From contig OZ038485.1 of the NCBI GenBank assembly GCA_964036315.1, positions 72,536,824 to 72,600,823 of the forward strand: 64,000 nucleotides of DNA. The letters run 5' to 3'. Source of the stretch: Acanthosepion esculentum (Eukaryota > Mollusca > Cephalopoda > Sepiida > Sepiidae). Below the pieces are notes generated by a model, which was not told the DNA's origin, did no database searches, and saw only the letters and a program-made list of their open reading frames with translations. The translations under genes were made by a program, and so were the position numbers. Of the stretch, positions 10,852 through 23,800 are shown piece by piece. Positions within the stretch are counted from its first letter, which is position 1. Each line of letters begins with the position of its first letter.

Positions 10852-13800
10852 AATAATTTTATTGGTTTTCTAAAGATTTCAATAAGTAAATCAATTTTTC
10901 ATACAGCCGTGTTTAACGTTGAAAAAGAAGCCAAAACAGCTTGCTTTTACACCTAAAATTCAATATTTTTCAAAACTATGTAAAACATAAAATTTGCAAT
11001 ATAACTTTGTGAAAACTGTTGAGACTTGTTGAAATCAATATTTTTCGATCGATAACATATCGATTTTCAATAATTTTATTGGTTTTCTAAAGATTTCAAT
11101 AAGTAAATCAATTTTACAAACAACCGTGTTTAACGTTGAAAAACAAGCCAAAACAGCTTGCTTTTACACCTAAAATTCAATATTTTTCAAAACTTTGTAA
11201 AACTTAAAATTTGCAATATAACTTTGTGCAAACTGTTGAAACTTGTTGAAATCAATAGTTTTCGATCGATAACATATCGATTTTCAATAATTTTATTGGT
11301 TTTCTAAAGATTTCAATAAGTAAATCAATTTTACAAACAACCGTGTTTAACGTTGAAAAACAAGCCAAAACAGCTTGCTTTTACACCTAAAATTCAATAT
11401 TTTTCAAAACTTTGTAAAACTTAAAATTTGCAATATAACTTTGTGCAAACTGTTGAAACTTGTTGAAATCAATACTTTTCGATCGATAACATATCGATTT
11501 TCAATAATTTTATTGGTTTTCTAAAGATTTCAATAAGTAAATCAATTTTACAAACAACCGTGTTTAACGTTGAAAAACAAGCCAAAACAGCTTGCTTTTA
11601 CACCTAAAATTCAATATTTTTCAAAACTTTGTAAAACATAAAATTTGCAATATAACTTTGTGAAAACAGTTGAAAGTTGTTGAAATGAATACTTTTCGAT
11701 CGGTAACATATCGATTTTCAATAATTTTATTGGTTTTCTAAAGATTTCAATAAGTAAATCAATTTTACAAACAACCGTGTTTAACGTTGAAAACAAGCCA
11801 AAACAGCTTGCTTTTACACCTAAAATTCAATATTTTTCAAAACTTTGTAAAACTTAAAATTTGCAATATAACTTTGTGCAAACTGTTGAAACTTGTTGAA
11901 ATCAATAGTTTTCGATCGATAACATATCGATTTTCAATAATTTTATTGGTTTTCTAAAGATTTCAATAAGTAAATCAATTTTACAAACAACCGTGTTTAA
12001 CGTTGAAAAACAAGCCAAAACAGCTTGCTTTTACACCTAAAATTCAATATTTTCAAAACTTTGTAAAACTTAAAATTTGCAATATAACTTTGTGAAAATA
12101 GTTGAAAGTTGTTGAAATGAATACTTTTCAATCGGTAACATATCGATTTTCAATAATTTTATTGGTTTTCTAAAGATTTCAATAAGTAAATCAATTTTTC
12201 ATACAGCCGTGTATAACGTTGAAAAACAAGCCATAACAGCTTGCTTTTACACCTAAAATTCAATATTTTTCAAAACTTTGTAAAACGTAAATTTGCAATA
12301 TAACTTTGTGAAAACAGTTGAGAGTTGTTGAAATGAATACTTTTCGATCGGTAACATATCGATTTTCAATAATTTTATTGGTTTTCTAAAGATTTCAATA
12401 AGTAAATCAATTTTACAAACAAACGTGTTTAAGCTTGAAAAACAAGCCAAAACAGCTTGCTTTTACACCTAAAATTCAATATTTTTCAAAACTTTGTAAA
12501 ACTTAAAATTTGCAACATAACTTTGTGAAAACCGTTGAAACTTGTTGAAATCAATACTTTTCGATCGATAACATATCGATTTTCAATAATTTTATTGGTT
12601 TTCTAAAGATTTCAATAAGTAAATCAATTTTACAAACAACCGTGTTTAAGGTTGAAAAACAAGCCAAAACAGCTTGCTTTTACACCTAAAATTCAATATT
12701 TTTCAAAACTTTGTAAAACTTAAAATTTGCAATATAACTTTGTGAAAACTGTTGAGACTTGTTGAAATCAATACTTTTCGATCGATAACATATCGATTTT
12801 CAATAATTTTATTGGTTTTCTAAAGATTTCAATAAGTAAATCAATTTTACAAACAACCGTGTTTAACGTTGAAAAACAAGCCAAAACAGCTTGCTTTTAC
12901 ACCTAAAATTCAATATTTTTCAAAACTTTGTAAAACTGAAAATTTGCAATATAACTTTGTGAAAACTGTTGAGACTTGTTGAAATCAATACTTTTCGATC
13001 GATAACATATCGATTTTCAATAATTTTATTGGTTTTCTAAAGATTTCAATAAGTAAATCAATTTTACAAACAACCGTGTTTAAGGTTGAAAAACAAGCCA
13101 AAACAGCTTGCTTTTACACCTAAAATTCAATATTTTTCAAAACTTTGTAAAACTTAAAATTTGCAATATAACTTTGTGCAAACTGTTGAAACTTGTTGAA
13201 ATCAATATTTTTCGATCGATAACATATCGATTTTCAATAATTTTGTTGGTTTTCGAAAGATTTCAATAAGTAAATCAATTTTACAAACAACCGTGTTTAA
13301 CGTTGAAAAACAAGCCAAAACAGCTTGCTTTTACACCTAAAATTCAATATTTTTCAAAACTTTGTAAAACTTAAAATTTGCAATATAACTTTGTGAAAAC
13401 CGTTGAATCTTGTTGAAATCAATACTTTTCGATCGATAACATATCGATTTTCAATAATTTTATTGGTTTTCTAAAGATTTCAATAAGTAAATCAATTTTT
13501 CATACAGCCGTGTTTAACGTTGAAAAACAAGCCATAACAGCTTGCTTTTACACCTAAAATTCAATATTTTTCAAAACTTTGTAAAACTTAAAATTTGCAA
13601 TATAACTTTGTGAAAACAGTTGAGAGTTGTTGAAATGAATACTTTTCGATCGGTAACATATCGATTTTCAATAATTTTATTGGTTTTCTAAAGATTTCAA
13701 TAAGTAAATCAATTTTACAAACAACGTGTTTAACGTTGAAAAACAAGCCAAAACAGCTTGCTTTTACACCTAAAATTCAATATTTTTCAAAACTTTGTAA

Positions 13801-16800
13801 AACTTAAAATTTGCAATATAACTTTGTGCAAACTGTTGAAACTTGTTGAAATCAATATTTTTCGATCGATAACATATCGATTTTCAATAATTTTATTGGT
13901 TTTCTAAAGATTTCAATAAGTAAATCAATTTTACAAACAACCGTGTTTAACGTTGAAAAACAAGCCAAAACAGCTTGCTTTTACACCTAAAATTCAATAT
14001 TTTTCAAAACTTTGTAAAACTTAAAATTTGCAATATAACTTTGTGCAAACTGTTGAAACTTGTTGAAATCAATAGTTTTCGATCGATAACATATCGATTT
14101 TCAATAATTTTATTGGTTTTCTAAAGATTTCAATAAGTAAATCAATTTTACAAACAACCGTGTTTAACGTTGAAAAACAAGCCAAAACAGCTTGCTTTTA
14201 CACCTAAAATTCAATATTTTTCAAAACTTTGTAAAACTTAAAATTTGCAATATAACTTTGTGCAAACTGTTGAAACTTGTTGAAATCAATAGTTTTCGAT
14301 CGATAACATATCGATTTTCAATAATTTTATTGGTTTTCTAAAGATTTCAATAAGTAAATCAATTTTACAAACAACCGTGTTTAACGTTGAAAAACAAGCC
14401 AAAACAGCTTGCTTTTACACCTAAAATTCAATATTTTTCAAAACTTTGTAAAACTTAAGATTTGCAATATAACTTTGTGAAAACAGTTGAAAGTTGTTGA
14501 AATGAATACTTTTCGATCGGTAACATATCGATTTTCAATAATTTTATTGGTTTTCTAAAGATTTCAATAAGTAAATCAATTTTTCATACAGCCGTGTTTA
14601 ACGTTGAAAAACAAGCCATAACAGCTTGCTTTTACACCTAAAATTCAATATTTTTCAAAACATTGTAAAACTTAAAATTTGCAATATAACTTTGTGAAAA
14701 CAGTTGAGAGTTGTTGAAATGAATACTTTTCGATCGGTAACATATCGATTTTCAATAATTTTATTGGTTTTCTAAAGATTTCAATAAGTAAATCAATTTT
14801 ACAAACAACGTGTTTAACGTTGAAAAACAAGCCAAAACAGCTTGCTTTTACACCTAAAATTCAATATTTTTCAAAACTTTGTAAAACTTAAAATTTGCAA
14901 TATAACTTTGTGCAAACTGTTGAAACTTGTTGAAATCAATAGTTTTCGATCGATAACATATCGATTTTCAATAATTTTATTGGTTTTCTAAAGATTTCAA
15001 TAAGTAAATCAATTTTACAAACAACCGTGTTTAACGTTGAAAAACAAGCCAAAACAGCTTGCTTTTACACCTAAAATTCAATATTTTTCAAAACTTTGTA
15101 AAACTTAAAATTTGCAATATAACTTTGTGCAAACTGTTGAAACTTGTTGAAATCAATAGTTTTCGATCGATAACATATCGATTTTCAATAATTTTATTGG
15201 TTTTCTAAAGATTTCAATAAGTAAATCAATTTTACAAACAACCGTGTTTAACGTTGAAAAACAAGCCAAAACAGCTTGCTTTTACACCTAAAATTCAATA
15301 TTTTTCAAAACTTTGTAAAACTTAAGATTTGCAATATAACTTTGTGAAAACAGTTGAAAGTTGTTGAAATGAATACTTTTCGATCGGTAACATATCGATT
15401 TTCAATAATTTTATTGGTTTTCTAAAGATTTCAATAAGTAAATCAATTTTACAAACAACCGTGTTTAACGTTGAAAAACAAGCCAAAACAGCTTGCTTTT
15501 ACACCTAAAATTCAATATTTTTCAAAACTTTGTAAAACTTAAAATTTGCAATATAACTTTGTGCAAACTGTTGAAACTTGTTGAAATCAATAGTTTTCGA
15601 TCGATAACATATCGATTTTCAATAATTTTATTGGTTTTCTAAAGATTTCAATAAGTAAATCAATTTTACAAACAACCGTGTTTAACGTTGAAAAACAAGC
15701 CAAAACAGCTTTCTTTTACACCTAAAATTCAATATTTTTCAAAACTTTGTAAAACTTAAAATTTGCAATATAACTTTGTGCAAACTGTTGAAACTTGTTG
15801 AAATCAATAGTTTTCGATCGATAACATATCGATTTTCAATAATTTTATTGGTTTTCTAAAGATTTCAATAAGTAAATCAATTTTTCATACAGCCGTGTAT
15901 AACGTTGAAAAACAAGCCATAACAGCTTGCTTTTACACCTAAAATTCAATATTTTTCAAAACTTTGTAAAACTTAAAATTTGCAATATAACTTTGTGAAA
16001 ACAGTTGAGAGTTGTTGAAATGAATACTTTTCGATCGGTAACATATCGATTTTCAATAATTTTATTGGTTTTCTAAAGATTTCAATAAGTAAATCAATTT
16101 TACAAACAACCGTGTTTAAGGTTGAAAAACAAGCCAAAACATCTTGCTTTTACACCAAAAATTCAATATTTTTCAAAACTTTGTAAAACTTAAAATTTGC
16201 AATATAACTTTGTGCAAACTGTTGAAACTTGTTGAAATCAATATTTTTCGATCGATAACATATCGATTTTCAATAATTTTATTGGTTTTCGAAAGATTTC
16301 AATAAGTAAATCAATTTTACAAACAACCGTGTTTAACGTTGAAAAACAAGCCAAAGCAGCTTGCTTTTACACCTAAAATTCAATATTTTCAAATCTTTGT
16401 AAAACTTAAAATTTGCAATATAACTTTGTGAAAACAGTTGAGAGTTGTTGAAATGAATACTTTTCGATCGGTAACATATCGATTTTCAATAATTTTATTG
16501 GTTTTCTAAAGATTTCAAAAAGTAAATCAATTTTTCATACAGCCGTGTTTAACGTTGAAAAAGAAGCCAAAACAGCTTGCTTTTACACCTAAAATTCAAT
16601 ATTTTTCAAAACTATGTAAAACTTAAAATTTGCAATATAACTTTGTGAAAACTGTTGAGACTTGTTGAAATCAATACTTTTCGATCGATAACATATCGAT
16701 TTTCAATAATTTTATTGGTTTTCTAAAGATTTCAATAAGTAAATCAATTTTACAAACAACCGTGTTTAACGTTGAAAAACGAGCCAAAACAGCTTGCATT

Positions 16801-19708
16801 TACACCTAAAATTCAATATTTTTCAAAACTTTGTAAAACTTAAAATTTGCAATATAACTTTGTGCAAACTGTTGAAACTTGTTGAAATCAATAGTTTTCG
16901 ATCGATAACATATCGATTTTCAATAATTTTATTGGTTTTCTAAAGATTTCAATAAGTAAATCAATTTTACAAACAACCGTGTTTAACGTTGAAAAACAAG
17001 CCAAAACAGCTTGCTTTTACACCTAAAATTCAATATTTTTCAAAACTTTGTAAAACTTAAGATTTGCAATATAACTTTGTGCAAACTGTTGAAACTTGTT
17101 GAAATCAATAGTTTTCGATCGATAACATATCGATTTTCAATAATTTTATTGGTTTTCTAAAGATTTCAATAAGTAAATCAATTTTTCATACAGCCGTGTT
17201 TAACGTTGAAAAACAAGCCAAAACAGCTTGCTTTTACACATAAATTCAATATTTTTCAAAACTTTGTAAAACTTAAAATTTGCAATATAACTTTGTGAAA
17301 ACCGTTGAAACTTGTTGAAATCAATACTTTTCGATCGATAACATATCGATTTTCAATAATTTTATTGGTTTTCTAAAGATTTCAATAAGTAAATCAATTT
17401 TTCATACAGCCGTGTTTAACGTTGATAAACAAGCCATAACAGCTTGCTTTTACACCTAAAATTCAATATTTTTCAAAACTTTGTAAAACTTAAAATTTGC
17501 AATATAACTTTGTGAAAACAGTTGAGAGTAGTTGAAATGAATACTTTTCGATCGGTAACATATCGATTTTCAATAATTTTATTGGTTTTCTAAAGATTTC
17601 AATAAGTAAATCAATTTTACAAACAACGTGTTTAACGTTGAAAAACTAGCCAAAACAGCTTGCTTTTACACCTAAAATTCAATATTTTTCAAAACTTTGT
17701 AAAACTTAAAATTTGCAATATAACTTTGTGCAAACTGTTGAAACTTGTTGAAATCAATATTTTTCGATCGATAACATATCGATTTTCAATAATTTTATTG
17801 GTTTTCTAAAGATTTCAATAAGTAAATCAATTTTACAAACAACCGTGTTTAACGTTGAAAAACAAGCCAAAACAGCTTGCTTTTACACCTAAAATTCAAT
17901 ATTTTTCAAAACTTTGTAAAACTTAAAATTTGCAATATAACTTTGTGCAAACTGTTGAAACTTGTTGAAATCAATAGTTTTCGATCGATAACATATCGAT
18001 TTTCAATAATTTTATTGGTTTTCTAAAGATTTCAATAAGTAAATCAATTTTACAAACAACCGTGTTTAACGTTGAAAAACAAGCCAAAACAGCTTGCTTT
18101 TACACCTAAAATTCAATATTTTTCAAAACTTTGTAAAACTTAAGATTTGCAATATAACTTTGTGCAAACTGTTGAAATTTGTTGAAATCAATAGTTTTCG
18201 ATCGATAACATATCGATTTTCAATAATTTTATTGGTTTTCTAAAGATTTCAATAAGTAAATCAATTTTTCATACAGCCGTGTATAACGTTGAAAAACAAG
18301 CCATAACAGCTTGCTTTTACACCTAAAATTCAATATTTTTCAAAACTTTGTAAAACTTAAAATTTGCAATATAACTTTGTGAAAACAGTTGAGAGTTGTT
18401 GAAATGAATACTTTTCGATCGGTAACATATCGATTTTCAATAATTTTATTGGTTTTCTAAAGATTTCAATAAGTAAATCAATTTTACAAACAACCGTGTT
18501 TAAGGTTGAAAAACAAGCCAAAGCAGCTTGCTTTTACACCTAAAATTCAATATTTTTCAAAACTTTGTAAAACTTAAAATTTGCAATATAACTTTGTGCA
18601 AACTGTTGAAACTTGTTGAAATCAATATTTTTCGATCGATAACATATCGATTTTCAATAATTTTATTGGTTTTCGAAAGATTTCAATAAGTAAATCAATT
18701 TTACAAACAACCGTGTTTAACGTTGAAAAACAAGCCAAAGCAGCTTGCTTTTACACCTAAAATTCAATATTTTCAAATCTTTGTAAAACTTAAAATTTGC
18801 AATATAACTTTGTGAAAACAGTTGAGAGTTGTTGAAATGAATACTTTTCGATCGGTAACATATCGATTTTCAATAATTTTATTGGTTTTCTAAAGATTTC
18901 AAAAAGTAAATCAATTTTTCATACAGCCGTGTTTAACGTTGAAAAAGAAGCCAAAACAGCTTGCTTTTACACCTAAAATTCAATATTTTTCAAAACTATG
19001 TAAAACTTAAAATTTGCAATATAACTTTGTGCAAACTGTTGAAACTTGTTGAAATCAATAGTTTTCGATCGATAACATATCGATTTTCAATAATTTTATT
19101 GGTTTTCTAAAGATTTCAATAAGTAAATCAATTTTACAAACAACCGTGTTTAACGTTGAAAAACAAGCCAAAACAGCTTGCTTTTACACCTAAAATTCAA
19201 TATTTTTCAAAACTTTGTAAAACTTAAAATTTGCAATATAACTTTGTGAAAACCGTTGAAACTTGTTGAAATCAATACTTTTCGATCGATAACATATCGA
19301 TTTTCAATAATTTTATTGGTTTTCTAAAGATTTCAATAAGTAAATCAATTTTTCATACAGCCGTGTTTAACGTTGAAAAACAAGCCATAACAGCTTGCTT
19401 TTACACCTAAAATTCAATATTTTTCAAAACTGTAAAACTTAAAATTTGCAATATAACTTTGTGAAAACAGTTGAGAGTAGTTGAAATGAATACTTTTCGA
19501 TCGGTAACATATCGATTTTCAATAATTTTATTGGTTTTCTAAAGATTTCAATAAGTAAATCAATTTTACAAACAACGTGTTTAACGTTGAAAAACAAGCC
19601 AAAACAGCTTGCTTTTACACCTAAAATTCAATATTTTTCAAAACTTTGTAAAACTTAAAATTTGCAATATAACTTTGTGCAAACTGTTGAAACTTGTTGA
19701 AATCAATA
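10852..19708 (+). repeat. Large duplicated block, copy 1 (8.86 kb, about 41 monomers)
   Basis: The order of rare variants here is repeated 10,028 bp downstream, then 10,245 bp downstream after a one-monomer shift. Landmarks shared by both copies include ACTTTTCAATCGG (12123), AAACGTGTTTAAGCTTG (near 12421), CTGAAAATTTGC (12936), ACCGTTGAATC (13400), CAGCTTTC (15706), ACATCTTGC (16139), GAGCC with GCATTTAC (about 16790), CACATAAATTC (17237), GAGAGTAG (17524), AACTAGCC (17645) and AAAACTGTAAAAC (19427). One base difference was seen (GATAAAC near 17425 against GAAAAAC). The left limit is a mismatch at 10851 against 20879; the right limit is a mismatch at 19709 against 29954. No gene is present. 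Confidence 0.92.
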
Positions 19709-20155
19709 GTTTTCGATCGATAACATATCGATTTTCAATAATTTTATTGGTTTTCTAAAGATTTCAATAAGTAAATCAATTTTACAAACAACCGTGTTTA
19801 AGGTTGAAAAACAAGCCAAAACAGCTTGCTTTTACACCTAAAATTCAATATTTTTCAAAACTTTGTAAAACTTAAAATTTGCAATATAACTTTGTGAAAA
19901 CAGTTGAGAGTTGTTGAAATGAATACTTTTCGATCGGTAACATATCGATTTTCAATAATTGTATTGGTTTTCTAAAGATTTCAATAAGTAAATCAATTTT
20001 ACAAACAACCGTGTTTAAGGTTGAAAAACAAGCCAAAACAGCTTGCTTTTTTACACCTAAAATTCAATATTTTTCAAAACATTGTAAAACTTAAAATTTG
20101 CAATATAACTTTGTGCAAACTGTTGAAACTTGTTGAAATCAATAGTTTTCGATCG

Positions 20156-20245
20156 ATAACATATCGATTTTCAATAATTTTATTGGTTTTCTAAAGATTG
20201 AAATCTTTAGAAAACCAATAAAATTATTGAAAATCGATATGTTAT
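20156..20245. repeat. Perfect inverted repeat, 44-bp arms, 2-bp centre
   Basis: Arm 20156-20199 (ATAACATATCG to CTAAAGATT) is followed by the centre GA (20200-20201) and then by its exact reverse complement (20202-20245, AATCTTTAG to CGATATGTTAT). The array then resumes at AAGTAAATC (20262), so the monomer is 57 bp too long (274 bp). The arm is ordinary monomer positions 49 to about 92 read backwards. This is what a nascent strand would leave if it folded back or switched to the opposite strand and later switched back. It could extrude as a cruciform. It is the longest inverted repeat I found. Confidence 0.93.
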
Positions 20246-20264
20246 AATATCGATATGTTATAAG
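20233..20264 (+). repeat. 16-bp tandem duplication at the exit of the palindrome
   Basis: The bases at 20233-20248 (ATCGATATGTTATAAT) are repeated at 20249-20264 with one change at the last base (T to G). The second copy joins directly to the normal AAGTAAATC. The motif is the reverse complement of the core palindrome segment, so the inverted strand appears to have been copied twice over this stretch before returning to the original orientation. Confidence 0.85.
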
Positions 20265-20879
20265 TAAATCAATTTTTCATACAGCCGTGTATAACGTTGA
20301 AAAACAAGCCATAACAGCTTGCTTTTACACCTAAAATTCAATATTTTTCAAAACTTTGTAAAACTTAAAATTTGCAATATAACTTTGTGAAAACAGTTGA
20401 GAGTTGTTGAAATGAATACTTTTCGATCGGTAACATATCGATTTTCAATAATTTTATTGGTTTTCTAAAGATTTCAATAAGTAAATCAATTTTACAAACA
20501 ACCGTGTTTAAGGTTGAAAAACAAGCCAAAACAGCTTGCTTTTACACCTAAAATTCAATATTTTTCAAAACTTTGTAAAACTTAAAATTTGCAATATAAC
20601 TTTGTGCAAACTGTTGAAACTTGTTGAAATCAATATTTTTCGATCGATAACATATCGATTTTCAATAATTTTATTGGTTTTCGAAAGATTTCAATAAGTA
20701 AATCAATTTTACAAACAACCGTGTTTAACGTTGAAAAACAAGCCAAAGCAGCTTGCTTTTACACCTAAAATTCAATATTTCCAAAACTTTGTAAAACTTA
20801 AAATTTGCAATATAACTTTGTGAAAACAGTTGAGAGTTGTTGAAATGAATACTTTTCGATCGGTAACATATCGATTTTC

Positions 20880-23800
20880 AATAATTTTATTGGTTTTCTA
20901 AAGATTTCAATAAGTAAATCAATTTTTCATACAGCCGTGTTTAACGTTGAAAAAGAAGCCAAAACAGCTTGCTTTTACACCTAAAATTCAATATTTTTCA
21001 AAACTATGTAAAACATAAAATTTGCAATATAACTTTGTGAAAACTGTTGAGACTTGTTGAAATCAATATTTTTCGATCGATAACATATCGATTTTCAATA
21101 ATTTTATTGGTTTTCTAAAGATTTCAATAAGTAAATCAATTTTACAAACAACCGTGTTTAACGTTGAAAAACAAGCCAAAACAGCTTGCTTTTACACCTA
21201 AAATTCAATATTTTTCAAAACTTTGTAAAACTTAAAATTTGCAATATAACTTTGTGCAAACTGTTGAAACTTGTTGAAATCAATAGTTTTCGATCGATAA
21301 CATATCGATTTTCAATAATTTTATTGGTTTTCTAAAGATTTCAATAAGTAAATCAATTTTACAAACAACCGTGTTTAACGTTGAAAAACAAGCCAAAACA
21401 GCTTGCTTTTACACCTAAAATTCAATATTTTTCAAAACTTTGTAAAACTTAAAATTTGCAATATAACTTTGTGCAAACTGTTGAAACTTGTTGAAATCAA
21501 TACTTTTCGATCGATAACATATCGATTTTCAATAATTTTATTGGTTTTCTAAAGATTTCAATAAGTAAATCAATTTTACAAACAACCGTGTTTAACGTTG
21601 AAAAACAAGCCAAAACAGCTTGCTTTTACACCTAAAATTCAATATTTTTCAAAACTTTGTAAAACATAAAATTTGCAATATAACTTTGTGAAAACAGTTG
21701 AAAGTTGTTGAAATGAATACTTTTCGATCGGTAACATATCGATTTTCAATAATTTTATTGGTTTTCTAAAGATTTCAATAAGTAAATCAATTTTACAAAC
21801 AACCGTGTTTAACGTTGAAAACAAGCCAAAACAGCTTGCTTTTACACCTAAAATTCAATATTTTTCAAAACTTTGTAAAACTTAAAATTTGCAATATAAC
21901 TTTGTGCAAACTGTTGAAACTTGTTGAAATCAATAGTTTTCGATCGATAACATATCGATTTTCAATAATTTTATTGGTTTTCTAAAGATTTCAATAAGTA
22001 AATCAATTTTACAAACAACCGTGTTTAACGTTGAAAAACAAGCCAAAACAGCTTGCTTTTACACCTAAAATTCAATATTTTCAAAACTTTGTAAAACTTA
22101 AAATTTGCAATATAACTTTGTGAAAATAGTTGAAAGTTGTTGAAATGAATACTTTTCAATCGGTAACATATCGATTTTCAATAATTTTATTGGTTTTCTA
22201 AAGATTTCAATAAGTAAATCAATTTTTCATACAGCCGTGTATAACGTTGAAAAACAAGCCATAACAGCTTGCTTTTACACCTAAAATTCAATATTTTTCA
22301 AAACTTTGTAAAACGTAAATTTGCAATATAACTTTGTGAAAACAGTTGAGAGTTGTTGAAATGAATACTTTTCGATCGGTAACATATCGATTTTCAATAA
22401 TTTTATTGGTTTTCTAAAGATTTCAATAAGTAAATCAATTTTACAAACAAACGTGTTTAAGCTTGAAAAACAAGCCAAAACAGCTTGCTTTTACACCTAA
22501 AATTCAATATTTTTCAAAACTTTGTAAAACTTAAAATTTGCAACATAACTTTGTGAAAACCGTTGAAACTTGTTGAAATCAATACTTTTCGATCGATAAC
22601 ATATCGATTTTCAATAATTTTATTGGTTTTCTAAAGATTTCAATAAGTAAATCAATTTTACAAACAACCGTGTTTAAGGTTGAAAAACAAGCCAAAACAG
22701 CTTGCTTTTACACCTAAAATTCAATATTTTTCAAAACTTTGTAAAACTTAAAATTTGCAATATAACTTTGTGAAAACTGTTGAGACTTGTTGAAATCAAT
22801 ACTTTTCGATCGATAACATATCGATTTTCAATAATTTTATTGGTTTTCTAAAGATTTCAATAAGTAAATCAATTTTACAAACAACCGTGTTTAACGTTGA
22901 AAAACAAGCCAAAACAGCTTGCTTTTACACCTAAAATTCAATATTTTTCAAAACTTTGTAAAACTGAAAATTTGCAATATAACTTTGTGAAAACTGTTGA
23001 GACTTGTTGAAATCAATACTTTTCGATCGATAACATATCGATTTTCAATAATTTTATTGGTTTTCTAAAGATTTCAATAAGTAAATCAATTTTACAAACA
23101 ACCGTGTTTAAGGTTGAAAAACAAGCCAAAACAGCTTGCTTTTACACCTAAAATTCAATATTTTTCAAAACTTTGTAAAACTTAAAATTTGCAATATAAC
23201 TTTGTGCAAACTGTTGAAACTTGTTGAAATCAATATTTTTCGATCGATAACATATCGATTTTCAATAATTTTGTTGGTTTTCGAAAGATTTCAATAAGTA
23301 AATCAATTTTACAAACAACCGTGTTTAACGTTGAAAAACAAGCCAAAACAGCTTGCTTTTACACCTAAAATTCAATATTTTTCAAAACTTTGTAAAACTT
23401 AAAATTTGCAATATAACTTTGTGAAAACCGTTGAATCTTGTTGAAATCAATACTTTTCGATCGATAACATATCGATTTTCAATAATTTTATTGGTTTTCT
23501 AAAGATTTCAATAAGTAAATCAATTTTTCATACAGCCGTGTTTAACGTTGAAAAACAAGCCATAACAGCTTGCTTTTACACCTAAAATTCAATATTTTTC
23601 AAAACTTTGTAAAACTTAAAATTTGCAATATAACTTTGTGAAAACAGTTGAGAGTTGTTGAAATGAATACTTTTCGATCGGTAACATATCGATTTTCAAT
23701 AATTTTATTGGTTTTCTAAAGATTTCAATAAGTAAATCAATTTTACAAACAACGTGTTTAACGTTGAAAAACAAGCCAAAACAGCTTGCTTTTACACCTA

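Larger units (their letters stand above)
19709..20879 (+). repeat. Array spacer between the two large block copies
   Basis: About five monomers separate the copies. They include one AAGGTT R1 monomer, one with the GCTTTTTTAC insertion near 20045, and the 274-bp monomer that carries the first strand-switch palindrome (ACTTTGTG starts at 20108 and 20382). After that monomer the array resumes with the R2 form ending in GTGTATAACG and an L3 left module, then drifts into sequence similar to the region just before 10852. No gene is present. Confidence 0.85.
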
